From: Sphingomonas sp. OV641
GTDB taxonomy: Bacteria; Pseudomonadota; Alphaproteobacteria; Sphingomonadales; Sphingomonadaceae
Reading direction: 5' to 3'
Assembly: GCF_900109205.1 (NCBI RefSeq)
Contig: NZ_FNZB01000001.1
Coordinates: 558,001-622,000 of the forward strand
Length of the DNA: 64,000 bases
Shown here one piece after another: positions 55,867 through 64,000 of this stretch (the first letter of the stretch is position 1; each line of letters begins with the position of its first letter). The notes below the pieces were generated by a model that saw nothing but the letters and a program-made list of their open reading frames with translations, was not told the origin of the DNA and did no database searches. The position numbers and the translations under genes were made by a program.

Positions 55867-57420
55867 TCAAATTTCGGCTTCCAGCTCCTGCAAGCTGCGG
55901 CCGTGCGTTTCCCGGCCCGCCCGCGCGACCAGGACGGCCGATAGCCCCACCGGCACGATCAGCGCGATGGCGGCGCCGCCGAGTGTCGGGATCAATCCCG
56001 CGAAGGCGCCAAGCTGGACCGCGACGCCGCCGAACTTGCTGCTCCCCGCGATCAGCCCTGTCGCACGGCCACGTACCGACATGGCGTAGCTTTCAGCGGC
56101 ATAAGGAAGCAGCACGGCGATCAGGCCGTTGGTGCCGATCACGAGCAGCGCAAGCACGGCGATCAGCACTGGTGGATCGGAGAGGATTGGCGCGGGCAGG
56201 AGTGCGCCGGCAAGGCCGATGAAGGTCAGGAGAATGGTGCCGATCAGCGTGCGCTTGCTGCTCCAGCGGCTGTAGAGCAGCGCCGCGAGCAGGATGGTTG
56301 GCAACGCCACGAGGGCCGAACTGGCGATGATGCCGCTGGCAAGTTCCGCGCTGAACCCGCGGTCGCGCAGGTCGGAGGGTAGCCACAGCAACAGGCCGAA
56401 GTTGACGAAGCTCCACGAAAGAGCGGTGACGACCAGCGAGAGCGTCAGCCTGGTCTGGCTTCCATGCTGCGCCAGCTCGGGCGAGCCGCCGACAGGAAGT
56501 TTGCGCCGGACGATGCCGAACCGCCGCGTCATCATGGCCAGCTCGTCCTGCAATCCCCGGACGAGGAGAAAGCGAGGCGATTCCGGAATCCAGCGCGCCA
56601 TCGCAAGCAGCAGCAGGCCAGTTGGGAAACCCTGCAGCCAGAGGCTTCGCCAGCCATAGGACGGCTCCAAAAGGCGCGCCGCGCCACTGGCCGCAAGATA
56701 GCCGCCGACGAGGCCGGTGCCGCCAACCAGAACGAGTACCCAGCTGCGATGCCGGGGCGGCATGACTTCCGCCAGCAAGGTGTAGACGACCGGCAGCATG
56801 CCACCGGCCGAGCATCCCATGAGGAAGCACATCACCAAGTTCCACTCGTAGGACGGCATCGCGCCGCAGATCGAGGTGGATACGAAAAGGATGGTGGACA
56901 GCAGGATCGAGACCCGCCGGCCGTAAACGTCGGCCAGCCAGCCCCAGAGGAAAGATCCGACGGTGGTGCCGCAGAGCGCGACAAATGGCAGCAGCGCGGC
57001 AGTCGATCGCTCGATGCCATATTCCAGCCGCAGCCCGGGCAGCACGAAGCCGAGCGTCGCAGGCTTCATCGTGTCGATCACGAGCCCCAAAGTAAGGACG
57101 ACAATGACCGCCGCATGAGTGCGGGTGAGCGGGGTATCATTGGATGCCTCGAACACAATGTCTGCGCCGGCGCGCGGATCAGGGCGCGTCTTGGGCAATG
57201 CGCCGTACAGGGCAGCCGGAACGCCAACCCCGATCAGCGCCATGCCAAGGTACATCCAGCCGTCCATCGGCATTCCCGACAGATGATTGCCCATCGAGTG
57301 CGCCATCGCCAGCATCGGCAGGTGAAGCAGAACCCCCAGGCTGATGGCAGCGCACCCGACCCAGAACATCGGCCATCGTTCACCCACGACGGATCGCCGC
57401 GCGCCGATCACGTGACTCAT
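55867..57420 (-). CDS. MFS transporter with an extra Met/His-rich N-terminal membrane segment
   Basis: 517-aa transporter. A conventional 12-TM MFS core begins at about residue 85 ([21 protein letters not shown]), with motif [13 protein letters not shown] and the [10 protein letters not shown] motif of sugar/aromatic-acid porters. An additional N-terminal region of roughly 85 residues has two predicted TM helices and a Met/His-rich loop ([22 protein letters not shown]). Substrate unassigned; the N-terminal residues could coordinate a soft metal. It lies 84 bases downstream of mfd on the same strand, separated by a terminator-like palindrome. Confidence 0.88.
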   Translation of the reverse strand: MSHVIGARRSVVGERWPMFWVGCAAISLGVLLHLPMLAMAHSMGNHLSGMPMDGWMYLGMALIGVGVPAALYGALPKTRPDPRAGADIVFEASNDTPLTRTHAAVIVVLTLGLVIDTMKPATLGFVLPGLRLEYGIERSTAALLPFVALCGTTVGSFLWGWLADVYGRRVSILLSTILFVSTSICGAMPSYEWNLVMCFLMGCSAGGMLPVVYTLLAEVMPPRHRSWVLVLVGGTGLVGGYLAASGAARLLEPSYGWRSLWLQGFPTGLLLLAMARWIPESPRFLLVRGLQDELAMMTRRFGIVRRKLPVGGSPELAQHGSQTRLTLSLVVTALSWSFVNFGLLLWLPSDLRDRGFSAELASGIIASSALVALPTILLAALLYSRWSSKRTLIGTILLTFIGLAGALLPAPILSDPPVLIAVLALLVIGTNGLIAVLLPYAAESYAMSVRGRATGLIAGSSKFGGVAVQLGAFAGLIPTLGGAAIALIVPVGLSAVLVARAGRETHGRSLQELEAEI

Positions 57421-57478
57421 TGGTTTGCCCCGGTCCTCATCGGCCGCCAGTAGAAGAGGAACGGGAGACAAGGAAGAT

Positions 57479-57500
57479 GCCTGTGCCGCGCGGCACAGGC
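57479..57500 (-). terminator. Palindromic terminator after mfd
   Basis: A perfect 22-base palindrome (half-site GCCTGTGCCGC) lies just downstream of the mfd stop on the minus strand, followed by ATCTTCCTTG. The T-content is moderate. Confidence 0.6.
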
Positions 57501-57503
57501 GAC

Positions 57504-60500
57504 TCAACCAGCTGCCTTCGCCAGCCCCTTCGACAGCTGCAGCGCGCCGTGAAGCCGCGCGGCCGGATCGGCCCAGTTGCGCTGCAACGCGAGTTTCGAG
57601 TCGGGGCGCAGCTTCGCAATCGGGCCAAGCTTGTCGACATAGGCCAACAGGCCAGCGACGTTTGGCGGTGTATCATCGTGGAAGCTGACCAACGCGCCCT
57701 TGGGGCCGACGTCCATTTTCGCGACGCAGGCCGTCTTGGCGTTCATCTTGATCTCAATGACCTTGACGAGATTGTCGGTCGCTTCCGGCAAAGGCCCGAA
57801 GCGATCGATCATTTCCGCCGCGAAGGCCTCCAGCTCGCGCTTCTCGTCGAGTTCGTTGAGGCGGCGGTAGAGTGCCATGCGCAGGTCCAGATCGGGGACG
57901 TATTCTTCCGGGATCAGGATCGGCGCATCCACCGTGATCTGCGGCGAGAAGTCGCGCGGGCGGCTGGCGAGGCCGCCGGCCTTGGCATCCATGATCGCTT
58001 CTTCGAGCATCGACTGGTAGAGTTCGTATCCCACCTCCTTGATATGGCCGGACTGTTCGTCGCCGAGCAGATTGCCAGCGCCGCGGATGTCGAGATCGTG
58101 GCTCGCCAGCTGGAAGCCGGCGCCCAATGAATCCAAGTCGCTCAGCACCTTAAGGCGCTTTTCCGCGGCTTCGGTCATCTGCCGCTCGGGGGGCGTGACC
58201 ATATAGGCATAGGCGCGCGTCTTGGAGCGGCCGACGCGGCCGCGCAGCTGGTAAAGCTGGGCGAGGCCGAAGCGGTCAGCGCGGTTGACGATCATCGTGT
58301 TGGCCGAGGGGATGTCGATGCCGCTCTCGATGATCGTGGTGGAGACGAGCACTTCAAACTTCTTGTCGTAGAAGGCGCTCATCCGCTCCTCGACCTCGCT
58401 TGCCGCCATCTGGCCATGGGCGATGACGTAGCGGATCTCGGGGACTTCCTTGCGGAGATATTCCTCGATGTCGGGCAGGTCGGCGACGCGCGGGGTGACG
58501 AGGAAGCTCTGGCCGCCGCGATAATGTTCGCGCAGCAGCGCCTCGCGCAGGACGACGGGATCCCAAGGCATCACATAGGTGCGCACCGCGAGGCGGTCGA
58601 CCGGGGGCGTCTGGATGACGGAGAGTTCGCGCAGGCCGCTCATCGCCATCTGCAGCGTGCGCGGGATCGGCGTTGCGGTGAGGGTGAGGATGTGGACGTC
58701 GGCGCGGAGCGTCTTGAGGCGTTCCTTGTGGGTGACGCCGAAGCGCTGTTCCTCGTCGACGATGACGAGGCCGAGGCGCTTGAAGTCGACGTTCTTGGCG
58801 AGGAGCGCGTGGGTGCCGATGACGACGTCGATCGTTCCGTCGGCAAGGCCTTCCTTGACGCGCTTGGTCTCCGCCGCGGTGACGAGGCGCGAGAGGCGGC
58901 CCATCTGGATCGGGAAGCCTTCGAAGCGGGCCATGAAATTCTGATAGTGCTGGCGCGCGAGAAGCGTGGTGGGGCAGACGACCGCGACCTGCATCCCCGC
59001 CATCGCCGCGACGAAGGCGGCGCGCAGCGCGACCTCGGTCTTGCCGAAGCCGACGTCGCCGACGATGAGGCGGTCCATCGGCTTGCCGGCGGACAGGTCG
59101 GCGAGCGTTTCCTCGATCGCGCGATCCTGATCGTCGGTTTCCTGATAGGGGAAGCGGTCGACGAAGCTGGGGTAGCCGCTGGAATCGGGCTCGGCGACTT
59201 CACCCTGGCGGAGCGCGCGCAGCGCGGCGGTGGCGATGAGTTCACCCGCGATCTCGCGGATGCGCTCCTTCATCTTGGACTTGCGGCGCTGCCATGCTTC
59301 GCCGCCGAGCCGGTCCAAGCTCGCGCCCTCCTCGCCGGAGCCGTAGCGGCTGAGGACTTCGAGGTTTTCGACGGGGACGTAGAGCTTGTCGCCGCCGGCG
59401 TACTCCAGCTGCACGCAATCGTGCGGGGCCTTGGCGACGGGCACCTGCGTGAGGCCGACATAGCGGCCGATGCCGTGATCGGTGTGGACGACGAGATCGC
59501 CGGGGGAGAGCGTAGCGAGTTCGGCGAGGAAGGCGTCGGCGGACTTGCGGCGCTTGGCGCGGCGCACGAGGCGGTCGCCGAGCATGTCCTGCTCGGTGAG
59601 GACGGCGACCCTGGGCGCGGTGAAGCCATGGTCGAGGGGGAGGACGATAAGGGCGGTCTGCGTTTCCCCGACGCCCTGTGCCTCCTGCCAGGTCTCGACC
59701 GCCTTGGCGCCGGTGAGGCCGTGGTCCTTGAGGAGGTTGGCGAGGCGGTCACGAGCACCGGGAGAATAGCTTGCGAGGACAGGGGTGCGGCCGTCTTTGC
59801 GCAGCGCCTTGAGGTGATCGACGACGGCTTCGTAGACGTTGGTGTTCGCGGCGCGCTCGGGCGCGAAATCACGCGGGCCGTCGACGTTGAAGTCGATCAC
59901 CGTGGCTGACTCGGGCTCGTGGAACGGAGTGGTGACGTGGGCGGTGGCGGCGGTGAGCGCTTCCTCCCACTCCTTCGGCGGCATGTAGAGCGTCTTGGCC
60001 GGGAGCGCGCGGTAGCTGCCGGGCTGGGCGGCCTCAGCGCGTTTCCGGTTCTCGTAATAGTCGGCGACGGCCTCGAAGCGTGCCTCGCCGGCCGCCTTCA
60101 CGCCGCCGTCGCGGACAATCAGCGCGTCGTCGCCGAGATGGTCGAAGAGGGTTTCGAGGCGCTCCTCGAACAGCGGGAGCCAATGCTCCATGCCGGCGAG
60201 GCGGCGGCCTTCGCTGACCGCCTGGTAAAGCGGGTCGCCCGTCGCGGTGGCGCCGAAGGTTTCGCGGTAGCGGCTGCGGAAGCGCTTGATGCTCTCCTCG
60301 TCCAGCAGCGCCTCGGAGGCGGGGAGGAGGGTGAAGCCCTTGATGTTGCCGGTGGTGCGCTGGTCGGCGGGGTCGAAGGTGCGGACGCTCTCGATCTCGT
60401 CGCCGAAGAAATCGAGGCGGAGGGCCTGGGTTTCGCCGGAGGGGAAGAGATCGACCAGGCCGCCGCGGACGGCATATTCGCCGGCGTCGTGGACCGTGTC

Positions 60501-60959
60501 GGTCCGGACATAGCCGTTGGCGGAGAGCAGCGCGGCGAGCTTGTCGCGGGCGATGCGCTCGCCGGGTTTCAGGTTGGCGACGAGCTGGCGGATGCGGAAC
60601 GGGGTGAGCGTGCGCTGGGTGGCGGCGTTGACGGTGGTGAGGACGAGCTGCGGGGTTTTCGGCTTGCTCTGGAGCTTGTGGAGGGCGCCGATGCGTTCGG
60701 CCATGACGCGCAACGTGGGGGAGGCGCGGTCATAGGGCAGGCAGTCCCACGCCGGATATTCGACGATCTCGATCTCGGGCGCGAAATAATGCGCGGTGGC
60801 GGCGATGGCGCGCATCGCGGCTTCGTCGGGCGCGATGAAGACGGCGCGGGTCTTCGCGGCGCGGGCGAGATCGGCGAGAAGGCTGGGGAGGAAACCGCTC
60901 GGCACGCCCGCGAGGGTGAGGGGGGTAGTGGCGGTGAGGATCGTCTTGAGGTCTGGCAT
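57504..60959 (-). CDS. mfd: Transcription-repair coupling factor
   Basis: 1151-aa ATP-dependent translocase that removes stalled RNA polymerase at lesions and recruits UvrA. Domains in order: UvrB-like region (from LTLAGVPSGFLPSLLADLARAAK), CarD-like RNA-polymerase-interacting region (GDLVVHTDHGIGRYVGLTQV, about residues 485-505), RecG-like SF2 helicase motor with GDVGFGKTEVALRAAFVAAM and VDEEQRFGVTHKE, and C-terminal TRCF domain. Full length. Downstream of sdhE on the same strand, with the three-hairpin repeat between them. Confidence 0.97.
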   Translation of the reverse strand: MPDLKTILTATTPLTLAGVPSGFLPSLLADLARAAKTRAVFIAPDEAAMRAIAATAHYFAPEIEIVEYPAWDCLPYDRASPTLRVMAERIGALHKLQSKPKTPQLVLTTVNAATQRTLTPFRIRQLVANLKPGERIARDKLAALLSANGYVRTDTVHDAGEYAVRGGLVDLFPSGETQALRLDFFGDEIESVRTFDPADQRTTGNIKGFTLLPASEALLDEESIKRFRSRYRETFGATATGDPLYQAVSEGRRLAGMEHWLPLFEERLETLFDHLGDDALIVRDGGVKAAGEARFEAVADYYENRKRAEAAQPGSYRALPAKTLYMPPKEWEEALTAATAHVTTPFHEPESATVIDFNVDGPRDFAPERAANTNVYEAVVDHLKALRKDGRTPVLASYSPGARDRLANLLKDHGLTGAKAVETWQEAQGVGETQTALIVLPLDHGFTAPRVAVLTEQDMLGDRLVRRAKRRKSADAFLAELATLSPGDLVVHTDHGIGRYVGLTQVPVAKAPHDCVQLEYAGGDKLYVPVENLEVLSRYGSGEEGASLDRLGGEAWQRRKSKMKERIREIAGELIATAALRALRQGEVAEPDSSGYPSFVDRFPYQETDDQDRAIEETLADLSAGKPMDRLIVGDVGFGKTEVALRAAFVAAMAGMQVAVVCPTTLLARQHYQNFMARFEGFPIQMGRLSRLVTAAETKRVKEGLADGTIDVVIGTHALLAKNVDFKRLGLVIVDEEQRFGVTHKERLKTLRADVHILTLTATPIPRTLQMAMSGLRELSVIQTPPVDRLAVRTYVMPWDPVVLREALLREHYRGGQSFLVTPRVADLPDIEEYLRKEVPEIRYVIAHGQMAASEVEERMSAFYDKKFEVLVSTTIIESGIDIPSANTMIVNRADRFGLAQLYQLRGRVGRSKTRAYAYMVTPPERQMTEAAEKRLKVLSDLDSLGAGFQLASHDLDIRGAGNLLGDEQSGHIKEVGYELYQSMLEEAIMDAKAGGLASRPRDFSPQITVDAPILIPEEYVPDLDLRMALYRRLNELDEKRELEAFAAEMIDRFGPLPEATDNLVKVIEIKMNAKTACVAKMDVGPKGALVSFHDDTPPNVAGLLAYVDKLGPIAKLRPDSKLALQRNWADPAARLHGALQLSKGLAKAAG

Positions 60960-60971
60960 CTACGTCCTTCT

Positions 60972-61078
60972 CCCTCTCCCCACTTGTGGGGAGAGGGCAG
61001 GGGAGAGGGGCAGTGTTCGGGAGATGAGGCTTTTGACTGCCCCTCTCCCCGACCCTCTCCCCGCTGGCGGGGAGAGGG
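60972..61078. repeat. Composite three-hairpin intergenic repeat
   Basis: Three consecutive stems share a CCCTCTCCCC core: 60972-60997 (11 bp, loop CTTG), 61000-61050 (14-bp stem, 23-base loop) and 61053-61078 (12 bp). This is the style of REP/BIME-type intergenic elements. It separates the sdhE stop from the mfd start. Confidence 0.75.
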
Positions 61079-61086
61079 AGACTTGT

Positions 61087-61371
61087 TCACACCCCGGATC
61101 TGGTGCCGGGTAGCGCTACGGCGAAATCCACCTTGCGCATCGTCTGCATCATCTCGCCGTCCCACTCGGCCGGGCAGGGGATCGAGCCGATCGCCCAGCC
61201 CATGATGTCGACGTCCTGCTCCTCCAGCAGCCGCTCGAACCATGCGAGCTGGTCTTCGCTCCAGCCGGCGTGATGCGCGTCGAAGAAGCCGCCGATCATG
61301 AAATCGGCTTCGCGGGTGCCGCGGTGCCAGGCGCGGAAGCGGGTGCGCTTCAGGCGGGTGTCTTGATCCAT
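61087..61371 (-). CDS. sdhE: Succinate dehydrogenase flavinylation factor SdhE
   Basis: 94-aa cytoplasmic protein needed for covalent FAD attachment to SdhA. The family signature is visible in RTRFRAWHRGTREADFMIGGFFDAHHAG (the RGxxE motif corresponds to HRGTRE) and WFERLLEEQDVDIMGWAIG. ATG 61371 is the natural start; a longer upstream frame comes from the repeat region. Divergent from recG, upstream of mfd, an arrangement that recurs in alphaproteobacteria. Confidence 0.94.
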   Translation of the reverse strand: MDQDTRLKRTRFRAWHRGTREADFMIGGFFDAHHAGWSEDQLAWFERLLEEQDVDIMGWAIGSIPCPAEWDGEMMQTMRKVDFAVALPGTRSGV

Positions 61372-61431
61372 GCGGGCTCCAACGGCAGATGGCCGGCCGC
61401 GGTTTCGCGCGGTCGGCTGCGAATTCGAACA

Positions 61432-61501
61432 CCGTTCGTCCTGAGCTTGTCGAAGCATGTATTCCGCGGCACGGGCTTCGACAGGCTCAGCCCGAACGGG
61501 T
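61432..61501. repeat. Long imperfect inverted repeat in the sdhE/recG divergent region
   Basis: Outer arms CCGTTCG/CGAACGG (61432-61438, 61493-61499) and inner 15-base arms CTGAGCTTGTCGAAG (61441-61455) and CTTCGACAGGCTCAG (61476-61490) pair with one wobble around a 20-base centre. The motif resembles a dispersed repeat I know from sphingomonad and erythrobacter genomes. Confidence 0.7.
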
Positions 61502-61522
61502 AGGGCTGACAACCAGATAGTC

Positions 61523-63577
61523 ATGCGACCCGATATCCTCAATCCGCTGTTCGCCGAAGTCACCGCGTTAAAAGGGGTGGGGGCGACGCTCGCCAAGCCG
61601 CTCGACCGGTTGGGCCTCGCGCGTGTTGTAGACGTGGCTTTTCACCTGCCGAGCGGGTGGATCGATCGCCTGCCGCGTGACGAGCTGATGATGCAGGACG
61701 CCGGCCGGACGATTGCGATCACGCTGATCCCCCGCGACATTCGCGTGTCCTCCTCCCCACGCGGGCCGACGCGGGTGCAAGCGACCGACGCGTTGGGGAA
61801 CTATGTCAGCCTCGTCTATTTCGGTCGGTCGAGCGGCATGGTGCGTAAGCTCTACACGGTTGGCGAAGCCGTGCGCATTTCCGGCAAGCTGGAGATGTAT
61901 GGGCAGGAGCTGCAGATCATCCACCCCGAGGTCATCGACGGCGAGGACGCGTTTCGCGAGCGGGAAGCGATCTATCCTTTGTCGGAAGGGATCACCTCCC
62001 GCCGGGTTGCGGGGCTGGTTGCGCAGGCGATCGAGCGTGCGCCCGAGCTGCCCGAGTGGATCGAGCCGGGCCTGCTGGCGCAGCGAGATTGGCCCGCGTG
62101 GAAGGACGCGCTGGCGCGCATCCACGCCGATCCGTCCGATGCGGTGGCGCGGGCGAGGATCGCTTATGACGAGGTGTTCGCCAACCAGCTGGCGCTGGCG
62201 CTGGTGCGGCAGGATACGCGGAAGCGGCGCGGACGGGGGCTGCGCGGGGATGGACGACTTCGCGATCGGCTGAACTTACCATATGCGCTGACGGGGGCGC
62301 AGGCGCGGACGGTTCGCGAGATAGAAGGCGATCTGGCGCAGGACGCGCCGATGCTGCGGCTGCTGCAAGGTGATGTGGGGTCTGGCAAGACTTTGGTCGC
62401 GGCGCTGGCGCTGCTGATCGCGGTGGAAGCGGGCGCCCAGGGGGCCTTGTTGGCACCGACAGAGATCCTCGCGCGACAGCATTATGAGACATTGCGCGAG
62501 ACGCTGGCGGGCCTGCCGATCAACATCGCGGTGCTGACCGGGCGCGACAAGGGGCGGGCGCGGGAGGGCGTGCTGATGGGGCTGGCGGATGGCTCGATCG
62601 ATGTGCTGATCGGGACGCATGCGATCTTCCAGGAGGCGGTGACCTATCGCGATCTGGGGCTGGTGGTGGTGGACGAGCAGCATCGCTTCGGCGTCGCCGA
62701 GCGGTTGGCGCTGTCAGCCAAGGGCAAGACCACGCCGCATCTGCTGGCGATGACCGCGACGCCGATCCCGCGCACGCTCGTCCTCGCGCAGCATGGGGAG
62801 ATGGACCAGAGCCGGCTCGATGAAATGCCGCCGGGGCGCGAGCCGGTGGAGACTTTGGTGATCAGCGAAGAGCGGCTGGACGAGGTGGTCAATGCACTCG
62901 GCCGACATCTCGCGGACGGCAAGCAGGCCTATTGGGTGTGCCCGCTGGTGGAGGAGAGCGAGAAGAGCGATCTTGCCGCGGCGGAGGCGCGGGCGACGGC
63001 GCTGGCGGCGCGGTTCGGGGATCGTGTCGGGTTAGTGCACGGCAAGATGCGCGGGCCGGAGAAGGATGCGGTGATGGCGCGCTTCTCCGCCGGCGAGCTT
63101 GGCGTGCTGGTGGCGACGACGGTGATCGAGGTGGGCGTCAACGTGCCCAATGCGACGCTGATCGTGATCGAACATGCCGATCGCTTCGGGCTGGCGCAGC
63201 TCCACCAGTTGCGCGGGCGCGTGGGGCGCGGCGGGGGGCAGTCGCGCTGCCTGCTGATGCGCGGCGGATCGCTGAGCGAGACGTCGCGGGCAAGGCTGGC
63301 GCTGATGCGCGAGACCAACGACGGGTTCCGGATCGCGGAGGAGGACCTGCGGCTGCGCGGCGGGGGCGAGTTGCTGGGCACGCGGCAGTCGGGCGAGGCG
63401 GCGTTCCGGCTGGCGACGCCGGAGCTGCTCGGCGAGCTGCTGCCGATCGCGGCGGACGATGCGCGGCTGCTGATCGATCGCGACGGCGGGCTGGCGGGGG
63501 CGCGGGGGCAGGCGGCGCGAGTGGCGCTGTATCTGTTCGAGCGGGATGCGGGCGTGGCGCTGCTGCGGTCCGGGTGA
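61523..63577 (+). CDS. recG: ATP-dependent DNA helicase RecG
   Basis: 684-aa branch-migration helicase for fork regression and recombination. The N-terminal wedge/OB domain (about residues 1-230) is followed by the SF2 motor with Walker A GDVGSGKTLVAALAL, DEQH box VVVDEQHRFGV and motif VI QLRGRVGRGG. Truncation is unlikely as length matches the family. ATG 61523 was chosen over an upstream in-frame start within the repeat. Confidence 0.96.
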   Translation: MRPDILNPLFAEVTALKGVGATLAKPLDRLGLARVVDVAFHLPSGWIDRLPRDELMMQDAGRTIAITLIPRDIRVSSSPRGPTRVQATDALGNYVSLVYFGRSSGMVRKLYTVGEAVRISGKLEMYGQELQIIHPEVIDGEDAFREREAIYPLSEGITSRRVAGLVAQAIERAPELPEWIEPGLLAQRDWPAWKDALARIHADPSDAVARARIAYDEVFANQLALALVRQDTRKRRGRGLRGDGRLRDRLNLPYALTGAQARTVREIEGDLAQDAPMLRLLQGDVGSGKTLVAALALLIAVEAGAQGALLAPTEILARQHYETLRETLAGLPINIAVLTGRDKGRAREGVLMGLADGSIDVLIGTHAIFQEAVTYRDLGLVVVDEQHRFGVAERLALSAKGKTTPHLLAMTATPIPRTLVLAQHGEMDQSRLDEMPPGREPVETLVISEERLDEVVNALGRHLADGKQAYWVCPLVEESEKSDLAAAEARATALAARFGDRVGLVHGKMRGPEKDAVMARFSAGELGVLVATTVIEVGVNVPNATLIVIEHADRFGLAQLHQLRGRVGRGGGQSRCLLMRGGSLSETSRARLALMRETNDGFRIAEEDLRLRGGGELLGTRQSGEAAFRLATPELLGELLPIAADDARLLIDRDGGLAGARGQAARVALYLFERDAGVALLRSG

Positions 63578-63590
63578 TAGCCACGCCGGC

Positions 63591-64000
63591 ATGAATGCGC
63601 TGCTGCCGATGCTGTTCGCCGTATTTGCCGGGCTGTGCGTGGCGGTGCAGTCGCCGACCAACGCGATGCTGGCGCGATCGACCGGATCGGTGTGGTTCGC
63701 CTCTTTGGTGTCGTTCACCGGCGGGGTGAGTTTGTTGCTGGCGATCTGGGCGCTGTTCGACCGGACGCCGGTGGCGGCGATCCGCAACGCGCCGCCTTGG
63801 GCGTGGGTGGGCGGGCTGTATGGCGTCGTGTTCGTGGCGGCGGTGGCTTATGCCACGCCACGGCTGGGGCTGGCGGTGACGCTGACCGTGACGCTGGCGG
63901 CACAATTATCGATGGCGGTGGTGCTGGATCACTTCGGACTGCTGGGGTTGAAGCAGGAGCCGGTGAGCGTGACGCGGCTGGCGGGATTGGCGCTGGTAGT
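63591..64000 (+). CDS. DMT-family transporter, YdcZ/DUF606-like (3' end outside window)
   Basis: At least 136 codons of a small membrane protein starting MNALLPMLFAVFAGLCVAVQ with hydrophobic helices at about residues 3-22, 35-53, 66-84 and 88-105. The SPTNAMLARSTGSVWFASLVSF segment is typical of YdcZ/DUF606 proteins. Transport substrate unknown. It begins 13 bases after the recG stop, so it is probably co-transcribed. Truncated by the window edge. Confidence 0.85.
   Translation, partial: MNALLPMLFAVFAGLCVAVQSPTNAMLARSTGSVWFASLVSFTGGVSLLLAIWALFDRTPVAAIRNAPPWAWVGGLYGVVFVAAVAYATPRLGLAVTLTVTLAAQLSMAVVLDHFGLLGLKQEPVSVTRLAGLALV

Noticed and set aside
58416..61205. Two long plus-strand open frames antisense to mfd
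   Set aside because: Gly/Glu/Ala-biased shadow translation of mfd. The second also runs through the repeat element.

Overview
The window is a continuous, densely coded, GC-rich chromosomal segment from an alphaproteobacterium. Sphingomonadales (Sphingomonas or a close relative) is the likeliest source. This rests on the house-keeping gene content, a large TonB-dependent receptor, the mfd–sdhE–recG neighbourhood, a sphingomonad-style pdhA/pdhB pair and short dispersed palindromes. I see no rRNA, tRNA, CRISPR array, integrase, transposase or phage module. It reads as core chromosome with a few accessory insertions.

Layout. 1–7.7 kb: a truncated GGDEF/EAL protein, then ffh, rpsP, rimM, trmD and rplS. 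The usually contiguous rimM–trmD pair is split by a convergent thioredoxin-reductase-like gene and a serine hydrolase. A strong hairpin between rpsP and rimM buries a Shine-Dalgarno/ATG that opens an out-of-frame small ORF. 7.8–19.4 kb: K+ channel, S9 peptidase, asd, a MarR-controlled EmrA/EmrB efflux operon, a GFA protein, an alpha/beta hydrolase, an M2 metallopeptidase and a Lys/Ala/Pro-rich protein. 19.4–28.4 kb: amn, a small membrane protein, peroxiredoxin, YqgE, a methyltransferase, ahcY with a palindromic operator and a two-start leader, and a TonB receptor. 28.4–37 kb: esterase, then a co-directional HDAC-like/photolyase/cyclopropane synthase/serine hydrolase run, an SDR, purF and a Rho_N-type small protein. 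37–46.8 kb: hisI, a lipoprotein, a MerR regulator with acyl-CoA dehydrogenase, a SleB hydrolase, an MFS–cysK pair, and pdhA–pdhB.

46.9–53.2 kb holds the most distinctive accessory region: two tandem, paralogous three-gene cassettes, each VWA-TadG then TadE then TadE. The genes within a cassette overlap by a few bases. The predicted proteins are envelope/pilus-type pseudopilins, and some carry EF-hand-like loops. No other tad genes are present. 53.2–64 kb: a squalene/phytoene synthase-like protein, an EF-hand protein, trmFO, an MFS transporter with a Met/His-rich N-terminal segment, mfd, sdhE, recG and a truncated DMT-type transporter. A three-hairpin repeat lies between sdhE and mfd, and a long inverted repeat lies in the sdhE/recG divergent region.

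Functionally the window combines translation and protein targeting (ffh, rpsP, rimM, trmD, rplS, trmFO), DNA repair (phr, mfd, recG), the methyl cycle and sulfur metabolism (ahcY, cysK), amino acid and purine biosynthesis (asd, hisI, purF, amn), central carbon metabolism (pdhAB) and envelope functions. No complete novel defence or biosynthetic system is evident. The best leads are the rpsP–rimM control region, the duplicated TadG/TadE cassettes and the ahcY leader.
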